A DNA stretch of 64,000 bases. Origin: Verrucomicrobiota bacterium (lineage in GTDB: Bacteria; Verrucomicrobiota; Verrucomicrobiia; Opitutales; Opitutaceae). Below the pieces are notes generated by a model. That model was not told the origin of the DNA. It worked only from the letters and a program-made list of their open reading frames with translations, and did not search any database. The translations under genes and the position numbers were made by a program. Of the stretch, positions 51,161-59,218 are shown one piece after another. The stretch spans positions 1 to 64,000 of the forward strand of contig JAFEGO010000090.1 of assembly GCA_018239845.1 (NCBI GenBank), in the 5' to 3' direction. How positions within the stretch are numbered: the first letter of the stretch is position 1; each line of letters starts with the position of its first letter.

Positions 51161-51776
51161 AGCCGTGCTCCACGGCGTAGCGCACGAGCTGGGTGTGGGT
51201 CTTGAGGCCGAGCTTGTTCATGATGTTGAAGCGGTGTTTCTCCGCCGTGCCGCGCGAGATCTGCAGCCGCTCCGCGATCTCGGCGTCCGTCAGCGGCGCG
51301 CCGATCAGCGCGAGCGTGGCGCACTCGCGGTCGGACAGCATCTTGTCGAAGGAAAACGGATCCTCGATCCGCGCCGCCTTCACCTGGCGGAAGGCCTCGG
51401 AGAAATACGTCTGCCCCGCGATCACCGCCGCGATCGCCTGCTTCAGGGAGGAGACCGCGCTGGTGTTCTTGTCCACGAAGCCCTGCACCCGCGCCCGCTC
51501 GACGCGAAACACCGTGTGGTTGTCGCAGTGCGAGGAGAGGATGAGGATGCGCTGCTCCGGCCGCGCATGGCGCAGCGCCGCCACCACGCCAAAGCCGTCC
51601 AGCCCCGGCAGGTGCAGGTCGAGCAGCACCAGGTCCGGCTGGGTCTCGATCACCAGCGGCACCGCGCTCCGCCCGTCCCCCGCTTCGCCGGCCACGACCA
51701 GCCCGAGATCCTCCGCGCAGACCTTGCGCAGCACTTCGCGGAACATCAGGTGGTCTTCGACAATGACAACTTTCAC
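51114..51776 (-). CDS. NarL/LuxR-type response regulator
   Basis: Response regulator of 220 residues from GTG 51776. Receiver: VIVEDHLMFREVLRKV, acceptor D53 in LVLLDLHLPGLDGFG, and GFVDKNTSA in the lysine loop. LuxR-type DNA-binding domain: LSDRECATLALIGAPLTDAEIAERLQISRGTAEKHRFNIMNKLGLKTHTQLV. It converges on the hybrid kinase and overlaps its 3' end by 47 bases. Likely partner of that kinase, or of the soluble hybrid kinase, as both lack their own DNA-binding domain. Confidence 0.9.
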   Translation of the reverse strand: MKVVIVEDHLMFREVLRKVCAEDLGLVVAGEAGDGRSAVPLVIETQPDLVLLDLHLPGLDGFGVVAALRHARPEQRILILSSHCDNHTVFRVERARVQGFVDKNTSAVSSLKQAIAAVIAGQTYFSEAFRQVKAARIEDPFSFDKMLSDRECATLALIGAPLTDAEIAERLQISRGTAEKHRFNIMNKLGLKTHTQLVRYAVEHGFTLSSGRGGDGAMLP

Positions 51777-51830
51777 GGCTGCACGATGAGCCCTATTTTT
51801 TCCGGCGCAAGATTGCCGCGTGCCATCAAC

Positions 51831-51847
51831 GCCCCCGAATTGGGGGC
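51831..51847. repeat. GC-rich inverted repeat upstream of the response regulator
   Basis: GCCCCC-GAATT-GGGGGC, 6-bp arms, 55 bases upstream of the regulator start. Possibly part of the regulator's control region or the base of the adjacent terminator; no T-run directly follows on either strand. Confidence 0.35.
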
Positions 51848-51850
51848 CCC

Positions 51851-51909
51851 TGAAAAAACAAACCGCGCCTGGCATCCCGGCGTGACAATCACGCGGGCGC
51901 CGGCGCGGT
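51851..51909 (-). terminator. Terminator of the BON-domain gene
   Basis: On the minus strand an 8-bp outer stem (51862-51869 with 51902-51909, ACCGCGCC/GGCGCGGT) encloses an inner stem CGTGA-CAA-TCACG (51881-51893) and is followed by TTTGTTTTTT. It begins 22 bases after the BON gene stop. Confidence 0.75.
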
Positions 51910-51930
51910 CTGGTGGAAGAGCGGACTGAC

Positions 51931-52677
51931 TCAGCCCTTGACGGTCATGTTGTTGCTGACCGACTTCACGCCGCGGACGCTTTCCGCGAGCTTCGTCACG
52001 AGGGAGACCTCCGCGTCGGAGTCCGCTTCGCCGGTGATGTTGACCACGCCTTCGAGGGTGGTGACCTTGGTCTTGAGCGCGCTGGTCGCGCGGTGCGTGA
52101 GCAGCTCGTACTTGACCTGCGCGGTGATCGAGGCGTCATCGACCTTGTCACCCATGGTGCGATCCTCCGGCTGGGCCGGTTCCTGGATGACCATGTTGTT
52201 GTTCACCGACTTCACGCCCTCGATTTCCTTCGCATAGAGCGTGGTCAGCTCCTTTTGCGCGGCGTTGCCGGCCGTGCCGGTAAGGGTCACGACGCCGTCA
52301 ACCACATCGACTTTCGTCGCGGTGGCACTGACGTTGGCCTTCACGAGGAGGCGGCCGCGGATCTTCAGGGCGATCCAAGAGTCGGAGTGTTCCGGATACT
52401 CGGACTTGACCTTGATCTCGTTGCGCACGGCGGTGACGCCCGGGAGGTTTTCCACGGTGTCCTCGGCGAGCGCCTTGTCGCTTGAGTCGGCCACGGTGCC
52501 CGTGAGCGTGACCACGCCGTCCTTGGCGTGGACCTTCACATGGTCTTCGAGCACGGTGCGGTAGTTGTAGGAGGCCTTGGCGGCGTCCTCGATCTTGCGG
52601 TCGGCGGCGGTGTTGGCGAACAGCGCGAGAGGGCTGGCGAGCAGCAGAAGCAGGGCGGACAATTGTTTGGCTTTCAT
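51931..52677 (-). CDS. Periplasmic protein with three BON domains
   Basis: Protein of 248 residues. ATG 52677 gives a signal peptide (KQLSALLLLLASPLALFANTA). Three BON repeats follow, each with the GVVTLTGT-type strand and a conserved end: VHAKDGVVTLTGTVADSSDK, VVDGVVTLTGTAGNAAQK and LEGVVNITGEADSDAE, with VKSVNNNM and VKSVSNNMTV closing the last two. BON domains bind phospholipid or outer-membrane partners; OsmY-like proteins respond to osmotic stress. Divergent from the PhyH gene; a GCGGTGA/TCACCGC inverted repeat (52697-52716) lies in its leader. Confidence 0.88.
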   Translation of the reverse strand: MKAKQLSALLLLLASPLALFANTAADRKIEDAAKASYNYRTVLEDHVKVHAKDGVVTLTGTVADSSDKALAEDTVENLPGVTAVRNEIKVKSEYPEHSDSWIALKIRGRLLVKANVSATATKVDVVDGVVTLTGTAGNAAQKELTTLYAKEIEGVKSVNNNMVIQEPAQPEDRTMGDKVDDASITAQVKYELLTHRATSALKTKVTTLEGVVNITGEADSDAEVSLVTKLAESVRGVKSVSNNMTVKG

Positions 52678-52841
52678 GGGAGTTTTTGTGGGTCGGGCGG
52701 TGAGGGATTTCACCGCTGAGCGTCACGGACCGATGTTTTGGCCACTGGTTCGCGGGTGACGGGAAATAGCGTTGACCGCACCGGGCGCGGTGCCCTGATA
52801 AATCACACCCGCCAGCCCACCCCGGCACTGGTTACCCCGCC

Positions 52842-53789
52842 ATGAATGCGACCTACCCCAGGCTCCTCGCGAAAGGCCACGAACTCGACTCCTCCGACGC
52901 CTCCTTCGGCGAACTCCGCCGCTCCGACGACGCCGTGCACGACCTGGCCGCGTTGCGCGCGCGCTTCGCCGAGGATGGCTACCTCTACCTCCCCGGCTTC
53001 CTCGACCGCGCCGATGTGCTGGAGGCCCGCCGCCACATCGCCGGCGTCCTCGCGGCCAAGGGCATCCTCGATCCCGCGCACCCCGTCATCGACGCGGTGA
53101 AAAAAGAGGGCGCCGATCTCTCCTTCCTCTCCGATCCGCGGCTCGCCGTGGAGTTCATGAACTCCATCGCGAAGCAAAATCCCGCGATGCAGCGCATCAT
53201 TTACTCGGGGAAAATCATCCAGCTGTTCACCGATTTCTTCGGCGAGAGCATCCGGCACTTTGATTTCACCTGGGTGCGCACGATGGGCCGCGGCTTTGGC
53301 ACCGACCCGCACTGCGACACCGTTTACATGGGCCGCGGCAGCTCGCGTCTCTGCACGCTGTGGGTGCCGTATGGCGATATCACCTACGACATCGGCGGCC
53401 TCATGATCCTCGAAGGCTCGCACCGCCAGGAGCAGCGCCTGAAAAACTACCTGAGCCGCGACGTTGATCTCTACTGCGAAAACCGCCCCGAGGCCGCCAA
53501 GATCCGCTCCGGCGAGATCCCCTGGAAATGGGGCGGCGTCCTCTCCAACAACCCGCAGAGCCTGCGCACCCACCTCGGCGGCCGCTGGCTCAGCGCCGAG
53601 TACCGCATGGGCGACGTCCTCTTCTTCGGCATGCGAACCGTGCACGCCAGCCTCGACAACCAGTCGCCGTATTTCCGTTTCTCGACCGACACCCGCTACC
53701 AGCCCGCCTCCGAGCCCATCGACGGGCGCTGGATCGGGGAGAATCCCATCGGCCACGGCCTCGCCGCCAAGCGCGGGATGATCTGCTGA
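52842..53789 (+). CDS. Phytanoyl-CoA dioxygenase (PhyH) family protein
   Basis: Fe(II)/2-oxoglutarate-type oxygenase of 315 residues. The double-stranded beta-helix iron site is readable: H-x-D in TDPHCDTVYMG and the distal His in FFGMRTVHASLDN; a later arginine in RFSTDTRYQP would bind 2-oxoglutarate. PhyH relatives hydroxylate many small molecules, and several occur in Opitutaceae-type carbohydrate loci, but the substrate is unknown. A promoter-like TTGACC (52772-52777) lies 65 bases upstream. First gene of the plus-strand run. Confidence 0.86.
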   Translation: MNATYPRLLAKGHELDSSDASFGELRRSDDAVHDLAALRARFAEDGYLYLPGFLDRADVLEARRHIAGVLAAKGILDPAHPVIDAVKKEGADLSFLSDPRLAVEFMNSIAKQNPAMQRIIYSGKIIQLFTDFFGESIRHFDFTWVRTMGRGFGTDPHCDTVYMGRGSSRLCTLWVPYGDITYDIGGLMILEGSHRQEQRLKNYLSRDVDLYCENRPEAAKIRSGEIPWKWGGVLSNNPQSLRTHLGGRWLSAEYRMGDVLFFGMRTVHASLDNQSPYFRFSTDTRYQPASEPIDGRWIGENPIGHGLAAKRGMIC

Positions 53790-53814
53790 GCTGCGCCCCT
53801 CGTCCCGGCCACTC

Positions 53815-54648
53815 GTGATCTCCCTCCCGCCCCGCGTCGCGCTGCTGCTGTGCAGCCTCGCCGCCACGGCCTTCGCCGTTTCCCCGCCGCTGCGCGAAAC
53901 GAAGCGCGGCTGGACCGATCTCCTCCAGCTCGACCCCAATGCCGCGCGCCAGGCCTTCGCCGCCGCGCAAACGGTCCGCCCCTCCGACCGCGAGGCCCGG
54001 CTCGGCGAAGCCCTTGCCCTGCTCGGCACCCAGCCCCGCACCGACGCCAATATCGCCCGCGCCGGTGAATTGCTCGCCGCGCTGCAGGCGGAAAACCCCG
54101 GCGACGATCCCGGCATCGCCGCCGCCTACTACGCGGCGCGCATCACGCAGCTCCACGCCCCCGCACCCGATGCGCCTGCCGCGCTGGCCGCCTACCGTGC
54201 GCTCATCGCCGCGCATCCAAATAATGCTTACGCGCAGCTCGCCGCGCCCAAGCTCGCGATCTTGCTGCTCTACGCCAACGTGCCGCCCGCCGAGTGGGAG
54301 CGCCGCGCCGCGGAGGCCGAGGCCCTGCTCGCGCACGCCACCGCGCCTGAGGCGGTCCGCGACCTCCAGCTCATCCTCGCCGACGCCTACCTGCGTCTCC
54401 GCCGTGACCACGCCCGCGCCCTGCCCCTGCTCGAGCGGTGTCTGGCCGACGCCCTGCCCCTGCGCTCCGCGCACCTCGACACCGTGCTCATCGCCGCCGC
54501 CGAGTCGGCCCGTGTCCTCGGGCGCAAGCCGGAGGCCATCGGCTACTACGAGCGCTACCTCGCCGAGTTCCCCCGCAACGTGAAGGTCGATGAAATCCGC
54601 CGCCGCATCGCCGACCTGGCCGCCGGCGGCACCGGGGACCCGCGATGA
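53815..54648 (+). CDS. Secreted TPR-type protein
   Basis: Protein of 277 residues from GTG 53815, with a signal peptide (RVALLLCSLAATAFAVSPP). The rest is Ala-rich helical repeats with TPR spacing; the last (ARVLGRKPEAIGYYERYLAEFPRN) is a clear TPR. No enzyme motif. Its stop overlaps the binding-protein gene as ATGA, so the two are translated together, and it may help hold that transporter component in the periplasm. Function unknown. Confidence 0.75.
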   Translation: MISLPPRVALLLCSLAATAFAVSPPLRETKRGWTDLLQLDPNAARQAFAAAQTVRPSDREARLGEALALLGTQPRTDANIARAGELLAALQAENPGDDPGIAAAYYAARITQLHAPAPDAPAALAAYRALIAAHPNNAYAQLAAPKLAILLLYANVPPAEWERRAAEAEALLAHATAPEAVRDLQLILADAYLRLRRDHARALPLLERCLADALPLRSAHLDTVLIAAAESARVLGRKPEAIGYYERYLAEFPRNVKVDEIRRRIADLAAGGTGDPR

Positions 54649-56231
54649 AATTTTCCCGGGCCCGCCTCCGCCGCATCGGTTTCCGCCTCCTCCTCGTCGC
54701 GTTTCTCCTCGCGGCGTGGCGGCTGGCCACGCACACCGTGCAGGAGCGCGATGCGCGGCGGGTCACACTGCGTTTCGCGCACTGGCAGATGGAGCCCGGC
54801 ATCCGCGAGGCGCTGGATGTGCTCGCCCGGGATTACGAGCGGCTGCACCCCGATGTGCGCGTCGAGCAGATGCTCATCCCCGAATCGATCTACGTGAGCT
54901 GGGCCACCACGCATGTGGCCGGCGGCTCGGCGCCCGACCTCGTGGAGATCGGCCGCGGCATCCTCGGCAACGAATACTACCGCTACTTCGACCCGATCAC
55001 CGACGAGATCAACGCCCCCAATCCCTACAACCGCGGCACCGCGCTCGAGCACGTCCCCTGGCGCAATACCTTTGTGGACGGCCTCGCGAACGGTCTCGAG
55101 CCGCGCACCCTCGAGTTCTACGGGGCCTCGCTCTTCGCCTCGACGACGCGCCTCTATTGCAACGAGGCCCTGCTGCGCGAGATCACCGGCCGCACCCAGC
55201 TGCCGCGCACGCTCCCCGAGTGGATGGAGCTGTGCCAGCAGGTCCGGGTGTTCGCCCAGCGCACCGGGCGCGAGATCACGCCGCTCATCGGCTCGCCCCA
55301 CATCCTGACGAACGAGATTTTCAACGGCCAGATGCAGCGTATCGCCACCGCCGCGAATCCCCGGGGCGCGTTTCCCGCCGAGCACAACGACCTGTTTATC
55401 TCCTATCTCAACGGCGGCTGGTCGCTCGACGACCCCGCGGTGCGCGATGCGGCCGAGCTGTCCCGGCTCGTCGGCGGCCAGCTCCCGCCCGGCGTGATCC
55501 AGCTCGGCCGGGCCAGCACGCTGTTTCAATTCGTGCAGGGCCACGCCCTGATGTACCTAGCCTACAGCCAGGACTCGACCGGCGTCCTCAAACAGGCCTC
55601 GTTTCCCATCAGCGTACTGCGCCTGCCGCTCCCCGGCCCCGCCACGCCGCGCTACGGCGCGCATATGCACGGCCCCAGCAGCGAGGGTGCGCTCGCCACC
55701 TACGGTTCGTTTGGCATCGTGCGCTCCTCGGCCCACCGCGAGGTGGCGCTCGATTTCCTCCGCTTCATCACCAGCCGCGCCTCCGACGAGAAATTCTCAC
55801 GCGTCAGCGGCTCGCTGCCGGTCATCGTCGGCATCGAGCCTTCCGGCTTCATCCGGCACTTCATGCCCGACAGCCACGGTTATCCGCCTGCGCCCACGCT
55901 GCAGCTCTGGGAAACCGGCCGCGCCTTCTCCCGTTCGCTGCACTATCTTTACGGCGCCGAGGCCAGCAGCGCGGCCTTTCTGGCCGACCTGAAGACTGGT
56001 CTCGCCGACGCCATGCGCACCGATCTCACGCGGACCATCGGCGCCACCCGGCGCGACTTCGCCACCAGCGACCCCGCCATCGAGGGCGCACGGCAGCTCC
56101 TCCAGGCCAATCCCGCCGATGCCGCCCTCCGCGCCAAATACCAGGCGCTCCTCGAAACCCAGAACGAGCAGGAAGCCCAGTCCTACTACACCGAGCTGCG
56201 CCTGAAACAATCCGCGTCCGGCTCACCCTGA
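54645..56231 (+). CDS. Membrane-anchored extracellular solute-binding protein (family 1)
   Basis: Sugar-type ABC binding protein of 528 residues. An uncleaved N-terminal helix (IGFRLLLVAFLLAAWRLA) replaces the usual lipobox. The body shows the family 1 pattern: VTLRFAHWQMEPGIREALDVLARDYERLHPDVRVEQ, GSAPDLVEIGRGILGNEYY, and a late SFGIVRSSAHREVALDFLRFITS. It is longer than usual because of a ~80-residue helical tail. No ABC permease or ATPase lies nearby; it may serve a distant transporter or act as a sensor. Located before the heparinase-like lyase, suggesting a polysaccharide-derived ligand. Confidence 0.82.
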   Translation: MKFSRARLRRIGFRLLLVAFLLAAWRLATHTVQERDARRVTLRFAHWQMEPGIREALDVLARDYERLHPDVRVEQMLIPESIYVSWATTHVAGGSAPDLVEIGRGILGNEYYRYFDPITDEINAPNPYNRGTALEHVPWRNTFVDGLANGLEPRTLEFYGASLFASTTRLYCNEALLREITGRTQLPRTLPEWMELCQQVRVFAQRTGREITPLIGSPHILTNEIFNGQMQRIATAANPRGAFPAEHNDLFISYLNGGWSLDDPAVRDAAELSRLVGGQLPPGVIQLGRASTLFQFVQGHALMYLAYSQDSTGVLKQASFPISVLRLPLPGPATPRYGAHMHGPSSEGALATYGSFGIVRSSAHREVALDFLRFITSRASDEKFSRVSGSLPVIVGIEPSGFIRHFMPDSHGYPPAPTLQLWETGRAFSRSLHYLYGAEASSAAFLADLKTGLADAMRTDLTRTIGATRRDFATSDPAIEGARQLLQANPADAALRAKYQALLETQNEQEAQSYYTELRLKQSASGSP

Positions 56232-56233
56232 AA

Positions 56234-58150
56234 ATGGCCATCCACCTCAGCGACTTTCCGCCGCGCTCCCTCCTCACCCGCGCCTGCGACGGCACCACGC
56301 TCCGCCCGCTCCTCCGGTCCGCCGCCGAGTTCCACCCCTTCCCCACCGCCGCCGAGCGGCCCGTGTGGGAAAGGCTGCCTGCCGATCTCCGCACCGCCAT
56401 GATCGCCACCGGCGAGCAGCGCCTGTCCGAGCCTTGGGAAACCCTGCATGTCTCGGTGCTGCTCGGCTACGTGCGCACGGGCAACCGCCGCGATTACGAG
56501 ACGCCGATGTTTGCCCGGCGCAACCGCCTGCGCGACCTCGTGCTCGCCGAATGCGCCGAGGACCGCGGGCGCTTTCTCGACGCCATCGCCGACGGGCTCT
56601 GGCTCATCTGCGAGGAATCGTCGTGGAGCCTCCCGGCCTGCCTTTTCATGCAGCGGCGCGGCGACGGCTTGCCCGATATCACCGAGCCCGTCGTCGATCT
56701 CATTGTCGGCGAGACCGCCGCGCTCCTCGCGTGGACGCACTACCTGCTCGGCGAAAAACTCGACGCCGTGCATCCGATGATCCGTGAACGCATCCGGCTC
56801 GAACTCGACCGCCGCGTGCTGACCCCTTGCCTCAATCGCGACGACTTCTGGTGGATGGGCTGGCACCGCGACGGTCGCCACGTGAACAACTGGAATCCCT
56901 GGACCGCCTCCAACTGGCTCACCTGCGCCCTCCTGCTCGAAACCGACCCCGACCGCCGTGTCCGCGCCGTCCACAAGGTGATGCGCATCCTCGATATCTT
57001 CATCGATTACGCCTCGCCCGACGGCGGTTGCGACGAGGGTCCGGGCTATTGGTCGCGCGCCGCGGCCAGCTTGTTCGACTGCCTCGAATTGCTGCACGCG
57101 GCCACCGGCGGGCAGATCGACCACTACGGCGATCCCATCATCCGCGCCATGGGCCGCTTCGTGATGAATGCGCATCTCCATGGCCCGTTGTATGTCAATT
57201 TCGCCGATGCCTCGATGACCGCGCACCTCGAGCCCGCCGTGGTCCATCTCTACGGACGGCGCACGGGCGATGCCGAGCTCGCGGCGTTTGGCGCGTGGCT
57301 GTTCCACCAGCGCCCGCCTAACGCCGATCTCGGCGGCTCGCTGGGCCGGGTGCTGCCCGCCCTCTGGCTGCAGGAGGAGTTGCGCGCCGCACCCGCCGCC
57401 GCGCCGTTGCTGCGCGATGTCTGGCTGGCGCATTTGCAGATCATGATCGCGCGCGACACCGCCGGCACGGGCGAGGGTTTCTTCGTCGCGGCCAAGGGCG
57501 GCCACAACCACGAGAGCGGTCACAATCACAATGACTGCGGCACGCTCATCGCCGCCCTCGACGGCTGGCCGCTCCTGCTCGACCTCGGCGTCGAGACTTA
57601 CACGGCCAAGACCTTCAGCCCGCAGCGTTACGAGATCTGGGCCATGCAGTCCCAATGGCACAATCTGCCCACGGTCAACGGGGTCATGCAATCCGACGGC
57701 CGCGAGTTCGCCGCGCGCGATGTCGTTTACTGTGTTAACGAGACCGAGGCGTCTTTGTCCCTCGACCTTGCCCGCGCCTACCCCGCGGAAGCGGCCATTA
57801 TCGCGTGGCACCGCACCATCACCCTGCAACGCGGCCGCGCCCTCGTCATCTCAGATGGCTGTGAGCTATCGGCTGCACGCATCCCGACCGTCTTTAATTT
57901 CATGACCAACCGCCCGCTCGACCTCGGCACGCCGGGGTTGGTCCGTTTCGGGGCCTATCCGCTGGCCGGTGGTCCGAGCCGCGGGGCCGAGCTTGCCTAC
58001 GATGCCGCCGCCCTCACCGCGGCCGTCGATCGTGTGGAGCTCGCCGACCCGCAGCTCCGCAACGCGTGGGGCCCCGTGGTCTTCCGCCTCCGCCTCACCG
58101 AGCGCAGCCCCGTCACCAGCGCGAGGCGCGAATTTAGATTTTCCTCCTAA
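56234..58150 (+). CDS. Heparinase II/III-like polysaccharide lyase
   Basis: Protein of 638 residues with no signal peptide from ATG 56234, two bases after the previous stop. An (alpha/alpha) toroid (~60-400: NRDDFWWMGWHRDGRHVNNWNPWTASNWL, DGGCDEGPGYWSRAAASLFDCLELL) precedes the beta-sandwich with the Hepar_II_III motif GGHNHESGHNHNDCGTLIAALDGWPLLLDLGVETY. NNWNPW and GYW motifs match oligo-alginate/heparin lyases; the catalytic Asn/His/Tyr probably come from these. Substrate is unknown (glycosaminoglycan-like, alginate or other uronic acid polymer). Upstream frames extend but overlap the binding-protein gene. Confidence 0.85.
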   Translation: MAIHLSDFPPRSLLTRACDGTTLRPLLRSAAEFHPFPTAAERPVWERLPADLRTAMIATGEQRLSEPWETLHVSVLLGYVRTGNRRDYETPMFARRNRLRDLVLAECAEDRGRFLDAIADGLWLICEESSWSLPACLFMQRRGDGLPDITEPVVDLIVGETAALLAWTHYLLGEKLDAVHPMIRERIRLELDRRVLTPCLNRDDFWWMGWHRDGRHVNNWNPWTASNWLTCALLLETDPDRRVRAVHKVMRILDIFIDYASPDGGCDEGPGYWSRAAASLFDCLELLHAATGGQIDHYGDPIIRAMGRFVMNAHLHGPLYVNFADASMTAHLEPAVVHLYGRRTGDAELAAFGAWLFHQRPPNADLGGSLGRVLPALWLQEELRAAPAAAPLLRDVWLAHLQIMIARDTAGTGEGFFVAAKGGHNHESGHNHNDCGTLIAALDGWPLLLDLGVETYTAKTFSPQRYEIWAMQSQWHNLPTVNGVMQSDGREFAARDVVYCVNETEASLSLDLARAYPAEAAIIAWHRTITLQRGRALVISDGCELSAARIPTVFNFMTNRPLDLGTPGLVRFGAYPLAGGPSRGAELAYDAAALTAAVDRVELADPQLRNAWGPVVFRLRLTERSPVTSARREFRFSS

Positions 58151-58191
58151 CCGGATCGCCACCGGCGCAGTGCAAACGTATTGCTATTTTA

Positions 58192-58243
58192 ATCACGTGA
58201 TAAGCGTTGAGTTTGCCGTATATGTCGTGCTTTTTTGCGACAT
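58192..58243 (+). promoter_or_regulatory. AT-rich promoter region of the PEGA lipoprotein gene with palindrome and hairpin
   Basis: The 120-base gap 58151-58270 is AT-richer than its surroundings. It has a perfect 10-bp palindrome ATCACGTGAT (58192-58201) and a hairpin ATGTCG/CGACAT (58222-58227, 58238-58243) with a T-rich loop. Confidence 0.4.
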
Positions 58244-58270
58244 CCGGTTCGCCAACTCACTTCTTACCCC

Positions 58271-59155
58271 GTGATAAAACTTCGTCTCCCTGCCCTCCTC
58301 CAAGTCACTGTTGCTTTGCTCCTTGCTTCCTGCGCCCTGCTCTCCAGCGGCTGCGCCTCAATCGTCAAAGGCAGCACCCAGAACATCCCCATCTCATCCA
58401 ACCCCACTGGGGCCACGGTGCGGCTCGACGGCAACAATGTCGGCCAGACACCCACCAGCATCACAGCCAAGCGCAAAGGCGATCATCTCATCACCATTGA
58501 GAAAGCGGGGTATCAGCCGGAGAGCATTGCACTCACCCGCAATGTCGGCGGCGCCGTGTTCGGCAACATCCTGGCCGGCGGTCTTATTGGCTGGGGTGTG
58601 GATGCCATGAGTGGTGCGCAGTACAACCTCAGCCCGGCCACCATCAACATCACGCTGCAACCGGAGAAACCCACCGGTGAAACCGCGCAAAAGCAAGACG
58701 CTGAAGTTTTCATCCAAGAGCTCCGCAAGCTCGACCAACTGCATGAATCGAAAACGATAACCGATGAGGAATATGCCAGGACCCGCCTGGGTTTGATCGA
58801 AAAGTACACTGGCGTGCCCCAACCCAAGGTCACCCCCACCGCAGACGCCAAGACCTCGTCCTCTCCTGCCGTCACGGCGGTTGATCCAGCCAAGCCCGCC
58901 GCCAATCCGGGCAAGCTCGGCTTGGTTGTGAAGGCCGTGGGCGGAAAGATTCTGGTTGAGACGGTCCAGCCTGACTCTGCCGCCGCGACCTTGAAGATCG
59001 AGCCGGGGGACGAAATCTTGGCCTATAACGACGCAAAGCCGGATAACGCCGGCGGAGTTCTAGCCGGTGTGATCAATGCGCCCATCGCCCACTCCGCCAA
59101 GCTGGCTTGGCGGAATAAGGCGGGCGTTGAGCAGACCACTGAAGCCGCCTGGTAG
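58271..59155 (+). CDS. Lipoprotein with PEGA, SHOCT-like and PDZ-like domains
   Basis: Lipoprotein of 294 residues from GTG 58271; lipobox LLSSGC. Residues ~25-80 form a PEGA domain (IPISSNPTGATVRLDGNNVGQTPTSITAKRKGDHLITIEKAGYQPE). A glycine-rich hydrophobic stretch (GGAVFGNILAGGLIGWGVD) follows, then a SHOCT-like helix pair (ELRKLDQLHESKTITDEEYARTRLGLI), and a C-terminal PDZ-like region (VETVQPDSAAATLKIEPGDEILAYNDAKPDN). PEGA lipoproteins usually act at the outer membrane. GC is lower than in neighbours, so it may be acquired; no functional link to flanking lyase and mannosidase is evident. Confidence 0.8.
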   Translation: MIKLRLPALLQVTVALLLASCALLSSGCASIVKGSTQNIPISSNPTGATVRLDGNNVGQTPTSITAKRKGDHLITIEKAGYQPESIALTRNVGGAVFGNILAGGLIGWGVDAMSGAQYNLSPATINITLQPEKPTGETAQKQDAEVFIQELRKLDQLHESKTITDEEYARTRLGLIEKYTGVPQPKVTPTADAKTSSSPAVTAVDPAKPAANPGKLGLVVKAVGGKILVETVQPDSAAATLKIEPGDEILAYNDAKPDNAGGVLAGVINAPIAHSAKLAWRNKAGVEQTTEAAW

Positions 59156-59218
59156 GTCGGCGACGGAACGCCGTCATTCTCCCATTGCGGCGATCGTGCT
59201 GGTCGCCTCAACTGCGGC

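Noticed and set aside
59162-59175. GACGG/CCGTC hairpin after the PEGA lipoprotein gene as a terminator
   Set aside because: Only a 5-bp stem followed by a mixed ATTCTCCC stretch; not convincing.
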